This document shows, piece after piece, positions 1 to 6,144 of a DNA stretch of 9,737 nucleotides. Under the pieces are notes generated by a model that was not told the origin of the DNA, did no database searches, and saw only the letters and a list, made by a program, of their open reading frames with translations. The first letter of the stretch is position 1. Each line of letters opens with the position of its first letter. Both the position numbers and the translations under genes were made by a program. Origin of the DNA: an uncultured Synergistaceae bacterium (GTDB lineage: Bacteria; Synergistota; Synergistia; Synergistales; Aminobacteriaceae); contig CALMZW010000268.1 in assembly GCA_937870605.1 (NCBI GenBank), positions 1-9,737 on the forward strand, in the 5' to 3' direction.

Positions 1-1
1 A

Positions 2-2365
2 AGAGTCGCCGTCATCGGGGGCGGGAATACCGCCATGGACGCCTGCCGCTGCGCCGTGCGCTCCGGAGCGGAAAAGGTCTACATCGTCTATCGGCGCACG
101 CGGGAGGAGATGCCCGCCGAAAAGCTCGAGATCGAAGAGGCCGTGCAGGAAGGCGTCGAATTCCTCTTCCTTGCCGCCCCTGTCGCGGTCGAGGGGAACG
201 GCAAGGTCGAACGTCTGGTCTGCGAGCGCATGGAACTCGGCGCCCCCGACGCTTCGGGACGCCGGAGCCCGGTCCCGACCGGAGAGCAATTCACGCTCGA
301 CGTCGATATGGTCATCGCGGCGATCGGCCAGGGGATCGACTTCACGGGACTTCCGAAGGACATCCAGGACGGCCGGAAAATGAAGGCGGACGACAACTAT
401 GCGACGCCGCTTTCAGGAGTCTTCGTGTGCGGCGACCAGCAGACCGGTCCCAAGATCGCGATCCAGGCGATCGGGAACGGACATTGGGCCGCGGATTCCA
501 TCCACGCGTACCTCACGACCGGCGTCGCGAAGAAGCCGTTCTTCTACGACATCGTGCGAAACGATCTCGGCCCCGCGGATTTTGCGGACCGCGAGAAGCA
601 GCCTCGCGAGCACGTTCATGAGGTCGAAGCGTCCGTTCGCCTCTCGAAACCGTTCGACGAATACAACGCAGGGCTTTCCGAAGAGCAGGTTCTCCGGGAT
701 TCGAAACGGTGCATGGAGTGCGCCTGCGCGGATGTCTTCGAGTGCAAGCTCCGCAAGTACGCGACCGACTATGAGGTCCGCCCCGAACGGGTCGCCGGAG
801 CGCACGTCAAGAAATTCGAAGACGCAAACGCGCACTATGTCAGGAACATGGACAAGTGCATCCTCTGCGGCCGCTGCGTTCGCGCCTGTGACGAAATCGC
901 GGGCTTCCACGCGATCGACTTCGCGAAACGCGGCCTCGAATCCGTCCTGACCCCGCAGTTCTTCAAGGCGATCGACGACTCGGACTGCACCTATTGCGGC
1001 TTGTGCACGCAGGTCTGCCCTGTCGGCGCCCTTATGGAAAAACGCGTCGAGCGAAAACCGCACCTCGATATCCCGATCATCGAGAAGACCACGTGCGCGA
1101 AGTGCTCTCTGGGCTGCACACTCGACATCAACCTCGACCAGGCGCGCGACCGCATCGTCCGGATCACTACGGACCTCGGGGACACGCTCTCGCCGACACG
1201 CGGCCATTGCTGCGTCAAGGGCCGGTACGGCTTCGACGATATCACGACGGATCGCCTTTCCGCCCCCAGACTTCGCGGCTCCGACGCCTCCTGGGGCGAT
1301 GCCGTCGACGCATTCTCGTCGATCCTGAAAGAAACGCCCAAAGAGAAGACCGCTTTCTTCTCAAGCGCCGGACTGACGAACGAAGAGATGGCGGCCCTGA
1401 AGCGCTTCGCTTCCGGATCCCCGGTCGCCGTCACCGATGCGGATGATTTCCGGCCCGGCATCGAACATATCGTCAACGCTCCCGCTCTGAAGGGGGCCGG
1501 CGCCGGCTACGACGATCTCTACAATGCCGACTGCTACGTCCTCCTCGCCTCCAACACAGACGAAGAGCAGCCTGTCCTGACTTCATGGATCCGGCGCGGA
1601 GCGAGAAAGAACGGCGCTCGGGTCGTGTACGTGGGCCGCACTGCGGGTATTCTCGACAAGGGGGATTCCATCATCCTCGTTCCGAAAGAGGGAATGGAGC
1701 GGGCGGCCGTCAAGGCTCTCGCCGTCGCGGTGATTCGCGCCGCCGGCGCCGCCGTGCCCGAGGAACTCGTCCCGTTCGCACCCGAAACAATGGAAGAAAA
1801 GACCGGAATTGAAAAAGCGCGATTCGATTCGGCCGCGGCCGCCATTGTCGCAAGCAAACGCCCGGCGACGCTTGTCGGACGGACGGCAGCCTCGTGCAAC
1901 TCCTGCTCCCGGGCGATCGCATCCCTGCTCCAGGTGTTGAAAGTCCACCCCTTCCTGCTGCTCTTCGGCAAGGCGAACACGCAGGGAGCCATAGCGCTCG
2001 AACTGGGCTCGACCCGGCTTTCCGATCTTCTGGCGCGCGTCAGGGAGGGTTCCGTCGAAACCGTCGTTCTTGCGGGCGTCTGCCCATCCTGCGTCGGCCT
2101 GACGGAGAGCGATCTCTCCCGCGCGAAGAACGTCGTGGTCCTGACGTCCCGCGCGTTCCCGGAGATCGGACGGGTTTCCATCACCCTGCCGCTGCTTGCG
2201 TGGGCGGAAAAGGAAGGAACCTATACGACCGTCACGGGGCGCACCGCAGCCCTTCACGTCGGGCCCGTTCCGCCGGCGCAGGCGAAAAGCCTTCGTCGCA
2301 TCCTCGCTCTCGCAGGCCGGGCGATCGGCCTCGATATCGACGCGAACGCCCTCGTCAAGGCGTAA
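2..2365 (+). CDS. Fused NAD(P)H/Fe-S oxidoreductase: GltD-like + 2[4Fe-4S] ferredoxin + NuoG-like domain (5' truncated)
   Basis: Probably a soluble redox enzyme moving electrons between NAD(P)H and a ferredoxin-like carrier; substrate unknown. The reading frame is open from base 2, so the N-terminus (FAD-binding part) lies outside the window. Residues are counted from the Met at base 35. The visible part begins in the second Rossmann fold (GGGNTAMD, NAD(P) site) and has the GltD-type C-terminal FAD motif GVFVCGDQQTGP near 128-139. A cysteine cluster follows at C226, C229, C231 and C237. Next are two ferredoxin motifs (C275/278/281/285 and C318/321/324/328). A molybdopterin-family Fe4S4 motif (C354, C357, C361, C393 before VKGR) leads into a shortened NuoG-like domain ending with AEKEGTYTTVTGR (724-736). 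I see no catalytic Cys/Sec region, and the domain is much shorter than a formate dehydrogenase, so I infer no Mo catalysis. Geobacter SfrAB is a possible comparison, combining GltD-like and FDH-like parts in two subunits. Architecture is well supported, function is not. Confidence 0.85.
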   Translation, partial: RVAVIGGGNTAMDACRCAVRSGAEKVYIVYRRTREEMPAEKLEIEEAVQEGVEFLFLAAPVAVEGNGKVERLVCERMELGAPDASGRRSPVPTGEQFTLDVDMVIAAIGQGIDFTGLPKDIQDGRKMKADDNYATPLSGVFVCGDQQTGPKIAIQAIGNGHWAADSIHAYLTTGVAKKPFFYDIVRNDLGPADFADREKQPREHVHEVEASVRLSKPFDEYNAGLSEEQVLRDSKRCMECACADVFECKLRKYATDYEVRPERVAGAHVKKFEDANAHYVRNMDKCILCGRCVRACDEIAGFHAIDFAKRGLESVLTPQFFKAIDDSDCTYCGLCTQVCPVGALMEKRVERKPHLDIPIIEKTTCAKCSLGCTLDINLDQARDRIVRITTDLGDTLSPTRGHCCVKGRYGFDDITTDRLSAPRLRGSDASWGDAVDAFSSILKETPKEKTAFFSSAGLTNEEMAALKRFASGSPVAVTDADDFRPGIEHIVNAPALKGAGAGYDDLYNADCYVLLASNTDEEQPVLTSWIRRGARKNGARVVYVGRTAGILDKGDSIILVPKEGMERAAVKALAVAVIRAAGAAVPEELVPFAPETMEEKTGIEKARFDSAAAAIVASKRPATLVGRTAASCNSCSRAIASLLQVLKVHPFLLLFGKANTQGAIALELGSTRLSDLLARVREGSVETVVLAGVCPSCVGLTESDLSRAKNVVVLTSRAFPEIGRVSITLPLLAWAEKEGTYTTVTGRTAALHVGPVPPAQAKSLRRILALAGRAIGLDIDANALVKA

Positions 2366-2380
2366 CGTACGCCATCCAAG

Positions 2381-2413
2381 AGGGGGCCCCGGAATTGCGG
2401 GGGTCCCCTTTTT
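2381..2413 (+). terminator. Intrinsic terminator of the fused oxidoreductase gene
   Basis: A GC-rich hairpin starts 15 nt after the TAA stop. The left arm AGGGGGCCCC (2381-2390) pairs with GGGGTCCCCT (2400-2409), with one G-U pair and a 9-nt loop. The run TTTTT at 2409-2413 follows at once. The layout is that of a classical Rho-independent terminator and suggests the next gene is transcribed separately. Confidence 0.85.
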
Positions 2414-2437
2414 CGTGCGCCCGAGCCGCGCTTCCCG

Positions 2438-2443
2438 TATAAT
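2438..2443 (+). promoter_or_regulatory. Probable -10 box of the GltD/PreT-like gene
   Basis: A perfect TATAAT stands in an otherwise GC-rich 77-nt gap, 47 nt before the GTG start and just after a terminator, so a promoter is expected here. No good -35 hexamer is visible 16-18 nt upstream (GTGCGC at 2415-2420 for a 17-nt spacer). An activator or a weak -35 is therefore possible. The transcript would start near 2450, giving a leader of about 40 nt. Confidence 0.5.
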
Positions 2444-2474
2444 CCACGGGGAGAAGAGACGCTGATACTGATTT

Positions 2475-2484
2475 AAAGGAGGGG
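2475..2484 (+). promoter_or_regulatory. Strong ribosome binding site deciding a GTG start
   Basis: AAAGGAGGGG ends 6 nt before GTG at 2491. It matches the anti-Shine-Dalgarno sequence almost fully, which fixes the GTG as the start. No ATG lies nearby in frame. Confidence 0.85.
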
Positions 2485-2490
2485 AAAGAA

Positions 2491-3771
2491 GTGAACTTTC
2501 ACATTCTCGAGGAATGTCGTCGCTGCCTCCAGTGCCGCAAGCCTTCGTGCACAGAGGGCTGTCCGGTCGGAACCGAAATCCCAAAGATGATTCGCCTCCT
2601 TCTCGATGGAAACATCAACGAATCGGGAGAGATGCTCTTTCGCAACAACCCTCTCTCCGCCATCTGCGCCCTGGTCTGCCAGCACGAAAAGGTCTGCGAG
2701 GGGCATTGCATCCTGGCAAAGAAGCAGAGCCCGATCCAGATAGGCAACATCGAACACTACATCTCCGACTATTACCTGAACGTCCTCGATCCGCAACGGG
2801 AGGAAGCCCATAACCACAGGGTCGCCATCATCGGCTCCGGCCCCGCCGGATTGTCGCTCGCGTTTTTCCTCGTACTGAAAGGGTACGGCGTCACGATCTT
2901 CGAAGCGAATGAAGACATAGGCGGCGTCCTCCGTTACGGGATCCCGGCATTCCGCCTCCCGAAGGATATTCTGGACCGGATGCGTTCGCGCCTTCGGGAA
3001 ATGGGCGTCAAGATCCGCCCCAACGTCCTGATCGGCAGCATCGTGACGGTGGACGAGCTGTTCCGGGACGGATTTGACGCCGTCTTCATCGGAACGGGCG
3101 TCTGGAATCCGAACAAGCTCAACATCAAGGGCGAATGCCTCGGGAACGTCACCTATGCGATCGATTTCCTGCGCTCTCCGGACGCCTTCGACCTCGGAGC
3201 GTCCGTCGTCGTGATCGGAGCGGGAAACAGCGCGATGGATACAGCCCGGACGGCGCTCCGTCAGGGGGCCCGTTCCGTCCGAATCATGTATCACAGGGGG
3301 CCGGACGATATCCCCGCGCGCGATCAGGAAGTTCAATACGCCAGGATCGACGGCGTGAAATTCGAGTTTTACCGCAAGGCCCTCGAAATCACCGAAAAGG
3401 GAATCGACTGCGAAATACTCCGGCGTCCCGAAGGCGCTGAAAAGGATCCCGACGGCGAACCCGGCGGGCATGTCTTCATCGATGCGGATACCATCATCGT
3501 CTGCATCAGCCAGGGGCCACGCTCGAATATCGTCTCGAACACAACCGGAATCGACATCAACAACAAGGGACTCGTCGTCGTCGACGACTGCGGCAGAACG
3601 ACGCGGGAGGGCGTCTTCGCGTCGGGCGACGTGGTCACCGGGCCGCGCACCGTCGTGGAGGCCGTCGCGTTCTCGAAACGCGTCGAGCAGGCGATCGACT
3701 GTTACATCCGGGAGCGATGCACCGCCGGATGTCCCCCCGGGCCCCGCCGGAGAAAGAACCCGTCGAAATAG
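2491..3771 (+). CDS. NAD(P)-dependent Fe-S flavoprotein oxidoreductase, GltD/PreT-like
   Basis: A 426-residue flavoprotein of the family that includes the glutamate synthase small subunit (GltD), NfnB and dihydropyrimidine dehydrogenase subunit PreT. It passes electrons from NAD(P)H through FAD and Fe-S clusters to a partner. An N-terminal two-cluster domain is complete, with C9, C12, C15, C20 and C24 followed by C59, C63, C69 and C73. The FAD-binding motif GSGPAG is at 115-120, followed by the family block GGVLRYGIPAFRLP. The NAD(P) motif GAGNSAMD is at 243-250, and the C-terminal FAD motif GVFASGDVVTGP at 374-385. No GltB or PreA partner lies in this window, so neither glutamate synthesis nor pyrimidine reduction can be assigned. 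It has its own promoter and terminator and sits beside a second GltD-type protein. The tail after about 410 is short and basic. Confidence 0.88.
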   Translation: MNFHILEECRRCLQCRKPSCTEGCPVGTEIPKMIRLLLDGNINESGEMLFRNNPLSAICALVCQHEKVCEGHCILAKKQSPIQIGNIEHYISDYYLNVLDPQREEAHNHRVAIIGSGPAGLSLAFFLVLKGYGVTIFEANEDIGGVLRYGIPAFRLPKDILDRMRSRLREMGVKIRPNVLIGSIVTVDELFRDGFDAVFIGTGVWNPNKLNIKGECLGNVTYAIDFLRSPDAFDLGASVVVIGAGNSAMDTARTALRQGARSVRIMYHRGPDDIPARDQEVQYARIDGVKFEFYRKALEITEKGIDCEILRRPEGAEKDPDGEPGGHVFIDADTIIVCISQGPRSNIVSNTTGIDINNKGLVVVDDCGRTTREGVFASGDVVTGPRTVVEAVAFSKRVEQAIDCYIRERCTAGCPPGPRRRKNPSK

Positions 3772-3773
3772 AC

Positions 3774-3816
3774 GCGAAAGGGCCCGGGAGCGTTGCAGCT
3801 TCCCGGGCCCTTTCGC
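3774..3816. terminator. Bidirectional terminator between convergent genes
   Basis: A perfect 16-bp inverted repeat (GCGAAAGGGCCCGGGA at 3774-3789, complement at 3801-3816) surrounds an 11-nt loop. It starts 2 nt after the stop of the upstream + strand gene and ends 29 nt before the stop of the - strand EF-G paralogue. Both arms end in a short AAA/TTT step but there is no long T-tract in either direction. I infer bidirectional termination from its placement and stability. Confidence 0.7.
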
Positions 3817-3845
3817 ATTCGTCGCTTGTCGCCGGAAGACAGGGT

Positions 3846-5927
3846 CTACTCTTCCTCGTCCTCCTGTTTGTGGGCCGCGATGACCTTTTTGGAAATTTCG
3901 GCCGGAACGTCTTCGTAGTGATCGTACGCCATCGTGAACGTTCCTCGTCCCGAGGTCATCGAACGCAGGATAATCGCATAGCGGAACATCTCCGCGAGCG
4001 GAACCTGCGCGCGCACGACCTGGAGGTGTCCCTTGCTGTCGATGCCGAGAATCCGGCCGCGACGGCTGTTGAAGTCGCCCATGACATCTCCGAGGTACTC
4101 CTCCGGCACGCTGACCTCGACCGTCATGATCGGTTCGAGCAGGACCGGGTTGGCCTCCATGATTCCCTTCTTGAACGCGAGACGCGCCGCGAGCTTGAAG
4201 GACATTTCCGAGCTGTCGACGTCGTGGTAGGAACCGTAAAAAAGCGCCGCGCTGAAATCGACGACCGGGAAACTCGCCAGAGGCCCTTTCGTCAACGCCT
4301 CGCGCAATCCCTTTTCGACCGCCGGTATGAACTGTCTCGGTACGGTTCCGCCGGTGACCTCGTCCTTGAACTCGAAACCGGCTCCGCGTTCGAGCGGGCT
4401 GAACCGGACGTGAACATCCCCGTACTGTCCGTGGCCGCCGGTCTGCTTCTTGTGCTTCCCCTGCGCCTCGGCGACCTTCCGGATCGTCTCCCGGTACGGA
4501 ACCTGGGGCGTTTTCGTTTCCAGCTCGACGCCGTAGCGTTCCTTGATCCGCGAGAGGACGATATCGAGGTGCATGTCCCCCATTCCGGAGAGGACGCTGT
4601 CTCCCGTCTCCGGGTTCTTTTCGAACGAAAGACTGGAGTCCTCTTCGAGGACCTTGTGAATCGCATTGGCGAGCTTGTCTTCGTCCGCGCGGCTCTTGGC
4701 GACGACAGCGAGGCTATAGACGGGTTTCGGGAACTGGATCGGCGGGTAGACGACGGACGATCCCTTCAGGGAGAGGGTATCGCCGGCGTGCGTGCTCTGG
4801 AGCTTCGGGATCGCGATAATGTCGCCTACGGTGATTTCCTTCATGTCCTTGCCTTCCTTGCCGGTCACGGCGCGGAAGGAGCTGATGCGTTCGTCCTCTC
4901 CCCGGTTCACGTTGAAGATATTGCCTTCGGCGGGAAGCGTGCCGGAGAAGACCCGGATGAAGGAGAGCTTGCCGACGTAAGGGTCGACCATGACCTTGAA
5001 ACACAACGCCGTAAACGGATCCTTCGGGTTCGGGGCGATCATCACATCCTCGTGTCCCTTCTTCGCAGCTTTCGGAGAGGACTCGAGCGGACTCGGGAAG
5101 ACATCAATGACGAAATCCATGAGCTGCTGGACGCCGATGTTCAGAACGGCGGATCCCGGTATGACGGGGAGGATTCCGCGCATGGAGAACGCCTTGCGGT
5201 ATGCGGGGAGCAATTCCTCGAGCGAAATCGTCTCTCCGTCGAGATACCGCATCATCAGTTCGTCGTCCGCTTCGACGATGACTTCGACAAGACGTTCCCG
5301 CGCGGACGCCGCGGCGTCTTTCATGTCGTCGGGAACCGTCGTTTCGGTAAACTTTCCGCTCCCGTTCGTCTCGAAAACATACGCTTTTTCGCGCAGCAGA
5401 TCGACGATTCCCTTGAACGACGCCTCCTGACCGATGGGCAGAAACGCTGCGACCGCCTTGTCGCTGTATTCCTCCCGAAGCTGCGCGAGCACCTTGTCGA
5501 AATCAGCATTTTCGCGGTCCATCTTGCTCACGTAGAACGCGACAGGCAGATTGAAATCCTGTGCGTATTCCCACGCCTTGTCGGTTTGCACCTCTATGCC
5601 GCTGACACTGCTGATCGCTACGAGCGCGGCGTCCGAAACGCGCATGGCGGAACGCATTTCTCCGATGAAGTCGGCAAAGCCGGGCGTGTCCAGAATATAA
5701 AGGCTCGTCCCCCGCCGTTCCATGGTAACCAGGGACGTGTTGATTGAAATCTGTCGTTTCTGCTCCTCGGGGGTAAAGTCGGTAACGGTATTGCCATCCT
5801 CGATCTTTCCCATCCGGGAGATGGATCCGTTATCGAAGAGCATCGCCTCGAGAAGAGACGATTTTCCGGCGCCTCCGTGGGCGACGACGGAGAGGTTCCG
5901 AATATTTTCCGGTTGACGTGTTCCCAT
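3846..5927 (-). CDS. Elongation factor G paralogue (EF-G2/FusA2-like translational GTPase)
   Basis: A 693-residue GTPase with the full five-domain EF-G layout, so it is expected to work at the ribosome in the cytoplasm. G1 is AHGGAGKSS (16-24), the switch I region reads RQIS (58-61), G3 is DTPGFADF (80-87), G4 is SKMD (134-137) and GSA near 258-260 is G5. Standard EF-G has AHIDAGKTT, RGIT, DTPGHVDF and NKMD, so the histidine that drives GTP hydrolysis is replaced by Phe84. The domain IV block KHKKQTGGHGQYGD is typical of the EF-G-like group that includes mycobacterial FusA2. Domain V has GDVMGDFNSRRGRI, and the tail is acidic (EDEEE). The ATG is supported by GGAGGT 8 nt upstream. It has its own promoter and stands apart from rpsL/rpsG/tuf, unlike canonical fusA. 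Its role may be translocation under special conditions, recycling, or something else. Confidence 0.9.
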   Translation of the reverse strand: MGTRQPENIRNLSVVAHGGAGKSSLLEAMLFDNGSISRMGKIEDGNTVTDFTPEEQKRQISINTSLVTMERRGTSLYILDTPGFADFIGEMRSAMRVSDAALVAISSVSGIEVQTDKAWEYAQDFNLPVAFYVSKMDRENADFDKVLAQLREEYSDKAVAAFLPIGQEASFKGIVDLLREKAYVFETNGSGKFTETTVPDDMKDAAASARERLVEVIVEADDELMMRYLDGETISLEELLPAYRKAFSMRGILPVIPGSAVLNIGVQQLMDFVIDVFPSPLESSPKAAKKGHEDVMIAPNPKDPFTALCFKVMVDPYVGKLSFIRVFSGTLPAEGNIFNVNRGEDERISSFRAVTGKEGKDMKEITVGDIIAIPKLQSTHAGDTLSLKGSSVVYPPIQFPKPVYSLAVVAKSRADEDKLANAIHKVLEEDSSLSFEKNPETGDSVLSGMGDMHLDIVLSRIKERYGVELETKTPQVPYRETIRKVAEAQGKHKKQTGGHGQYGDVHVRFSPLERGAGFEFKDEVTGGTVPRQFIPAVEKGLREALTKGPLASFPVVDFSAALFYGSYHDVDSSEMSFKLAARLAFKKGIMEANPVLLEPIMTVEVSVPEEYLGDVMGDFNSRRGRILGIDSKGHLQVVRAQVPLAEMFRYAIILRSMTSGRGTFTMAYDHYEDVPAEISKKVIAAHKQEDEEE

Positions 5928-5935
5928 ACCCCACT

Positions 5936-5941
5936 ACCTCC
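5936..5941 (-). promoter_or_regulatory. Ribosome binding site of the EF-G paralogue
   Basis: On the - strand GGAGGT lies 8 nt before the ATG at 5927. It sits 3 nt downstream of a small hairpin, so its accessibility could depend on leader folding. Confidence 0.75.
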
Positions 5942-5944
5942 CTC

Positions 5945-5959
5945 AAGATCTGTGATCTT
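5945..5959 (-). repeat. Inverted repeat next to the EF-G paralogue ribosome binding site
   Basis: The sequence AAGATC-TGT-GATCTT is a perfect 6-bp inverted repeat with a 3-nt centre, ending just upstream of the ribosome binding site of the - strand gene. It could form a hairpin in the leader RNA or be a protein-binding palindrome. The repeat is plain in the sequence; any role is inferred. Confidence 0.5.
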
Positions 5960-6104
5960 ATGCAGAAGAACGACACACACGGAAACAAGCTCCCCGGTCG
6001 CTGATATGCACATGGAAGAAGCGGATCGCCGGGCGCTCGCAAAGTGTACTGACGTTCGCCAACATCACGTCCGAAATGACTCGGAAAAAAAAGCCAACTG
6101 AATT

Positions 6105-6133
6105 ATCTTACGCACCCCGTAACGGTTCGTCAA
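6105..6133 (-). promoter_or_regulatory. Sigma-70-type promoter for the EF-G paralogue
   Basis: Read on the - strand, TTGACG (6133-6128) is followed after exactly 17 nt by TAAGAT (6110-6105). That is a 5/6 match to the -35 and a 4/6 match to the -10 consensus at ideal spacing. Transcription would begin near 6098, leaving a leader of about 170 nt. The promoter starts 12 bp after the gatB stop codon. I see no strong terminator between gatB and this promoter, so read-through from the ligA-gatCAB transcript may also supply EF-G mRNA. Confidence 0.7.
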
Positions 6134-6144
6134 CAAATCCGCGA

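Larger units (their letters stand above)
5928..6144 (-). other. Intergenic region / 5' leader of the EF-G paralogue
   Basis: This is the longest non-coding gap (217 bp). Besides the promoter, the hairpin and the ribosome binding site it contains an uninterrupted run of eight T on the - strand (6092-6085), placed at about +7 to +14 of the predicted transcript. Right after it is a small hairpin, TCCGA/TCGGA, with a 6-nt loop. Farther on, GACGT/ACGTC and CCCGG/CCGGG pairs can also form. I cannot match the whole to any known riboswitch or protein-binding leader. Confidence 0.4.

Noticed and set aside
1583..2584. 333-codon - strand open frame opposite the NuoG-like domain and the following gap
   Set aside because: It covers a terminator, a promoter and two real gene ends on the other strand, with no recognisable motif.
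3717..5747. 676-codon open frame on the + strand, antisense to the EF-G paralogue
   Set aside because: It lies fully opposite a well-conserved GTPase gene, has no recognisable domain, is rich in Arg/Asp/Glu/Val as expected from a GC-rich shadow frame, and crosses the terminator hairpin and the end of the upstream gene.
5618..6013. Possible upstream open frame in the EF-G leader (ATG at 6013, - strand)
   Set aside because: It has no Shine-Dalgarno sequence and runs without a stop deep into the EF-G gene in another frame, so it does not look like a short regulatory leader peptide.
6070..6100. T8 tract with a small hairpin as a terminator for gatB
   Set aside because: On the - strand the hairpin lies after the T-tract rather than before it, and the sequence before the tract (the promoter) forms no stable GC stem.
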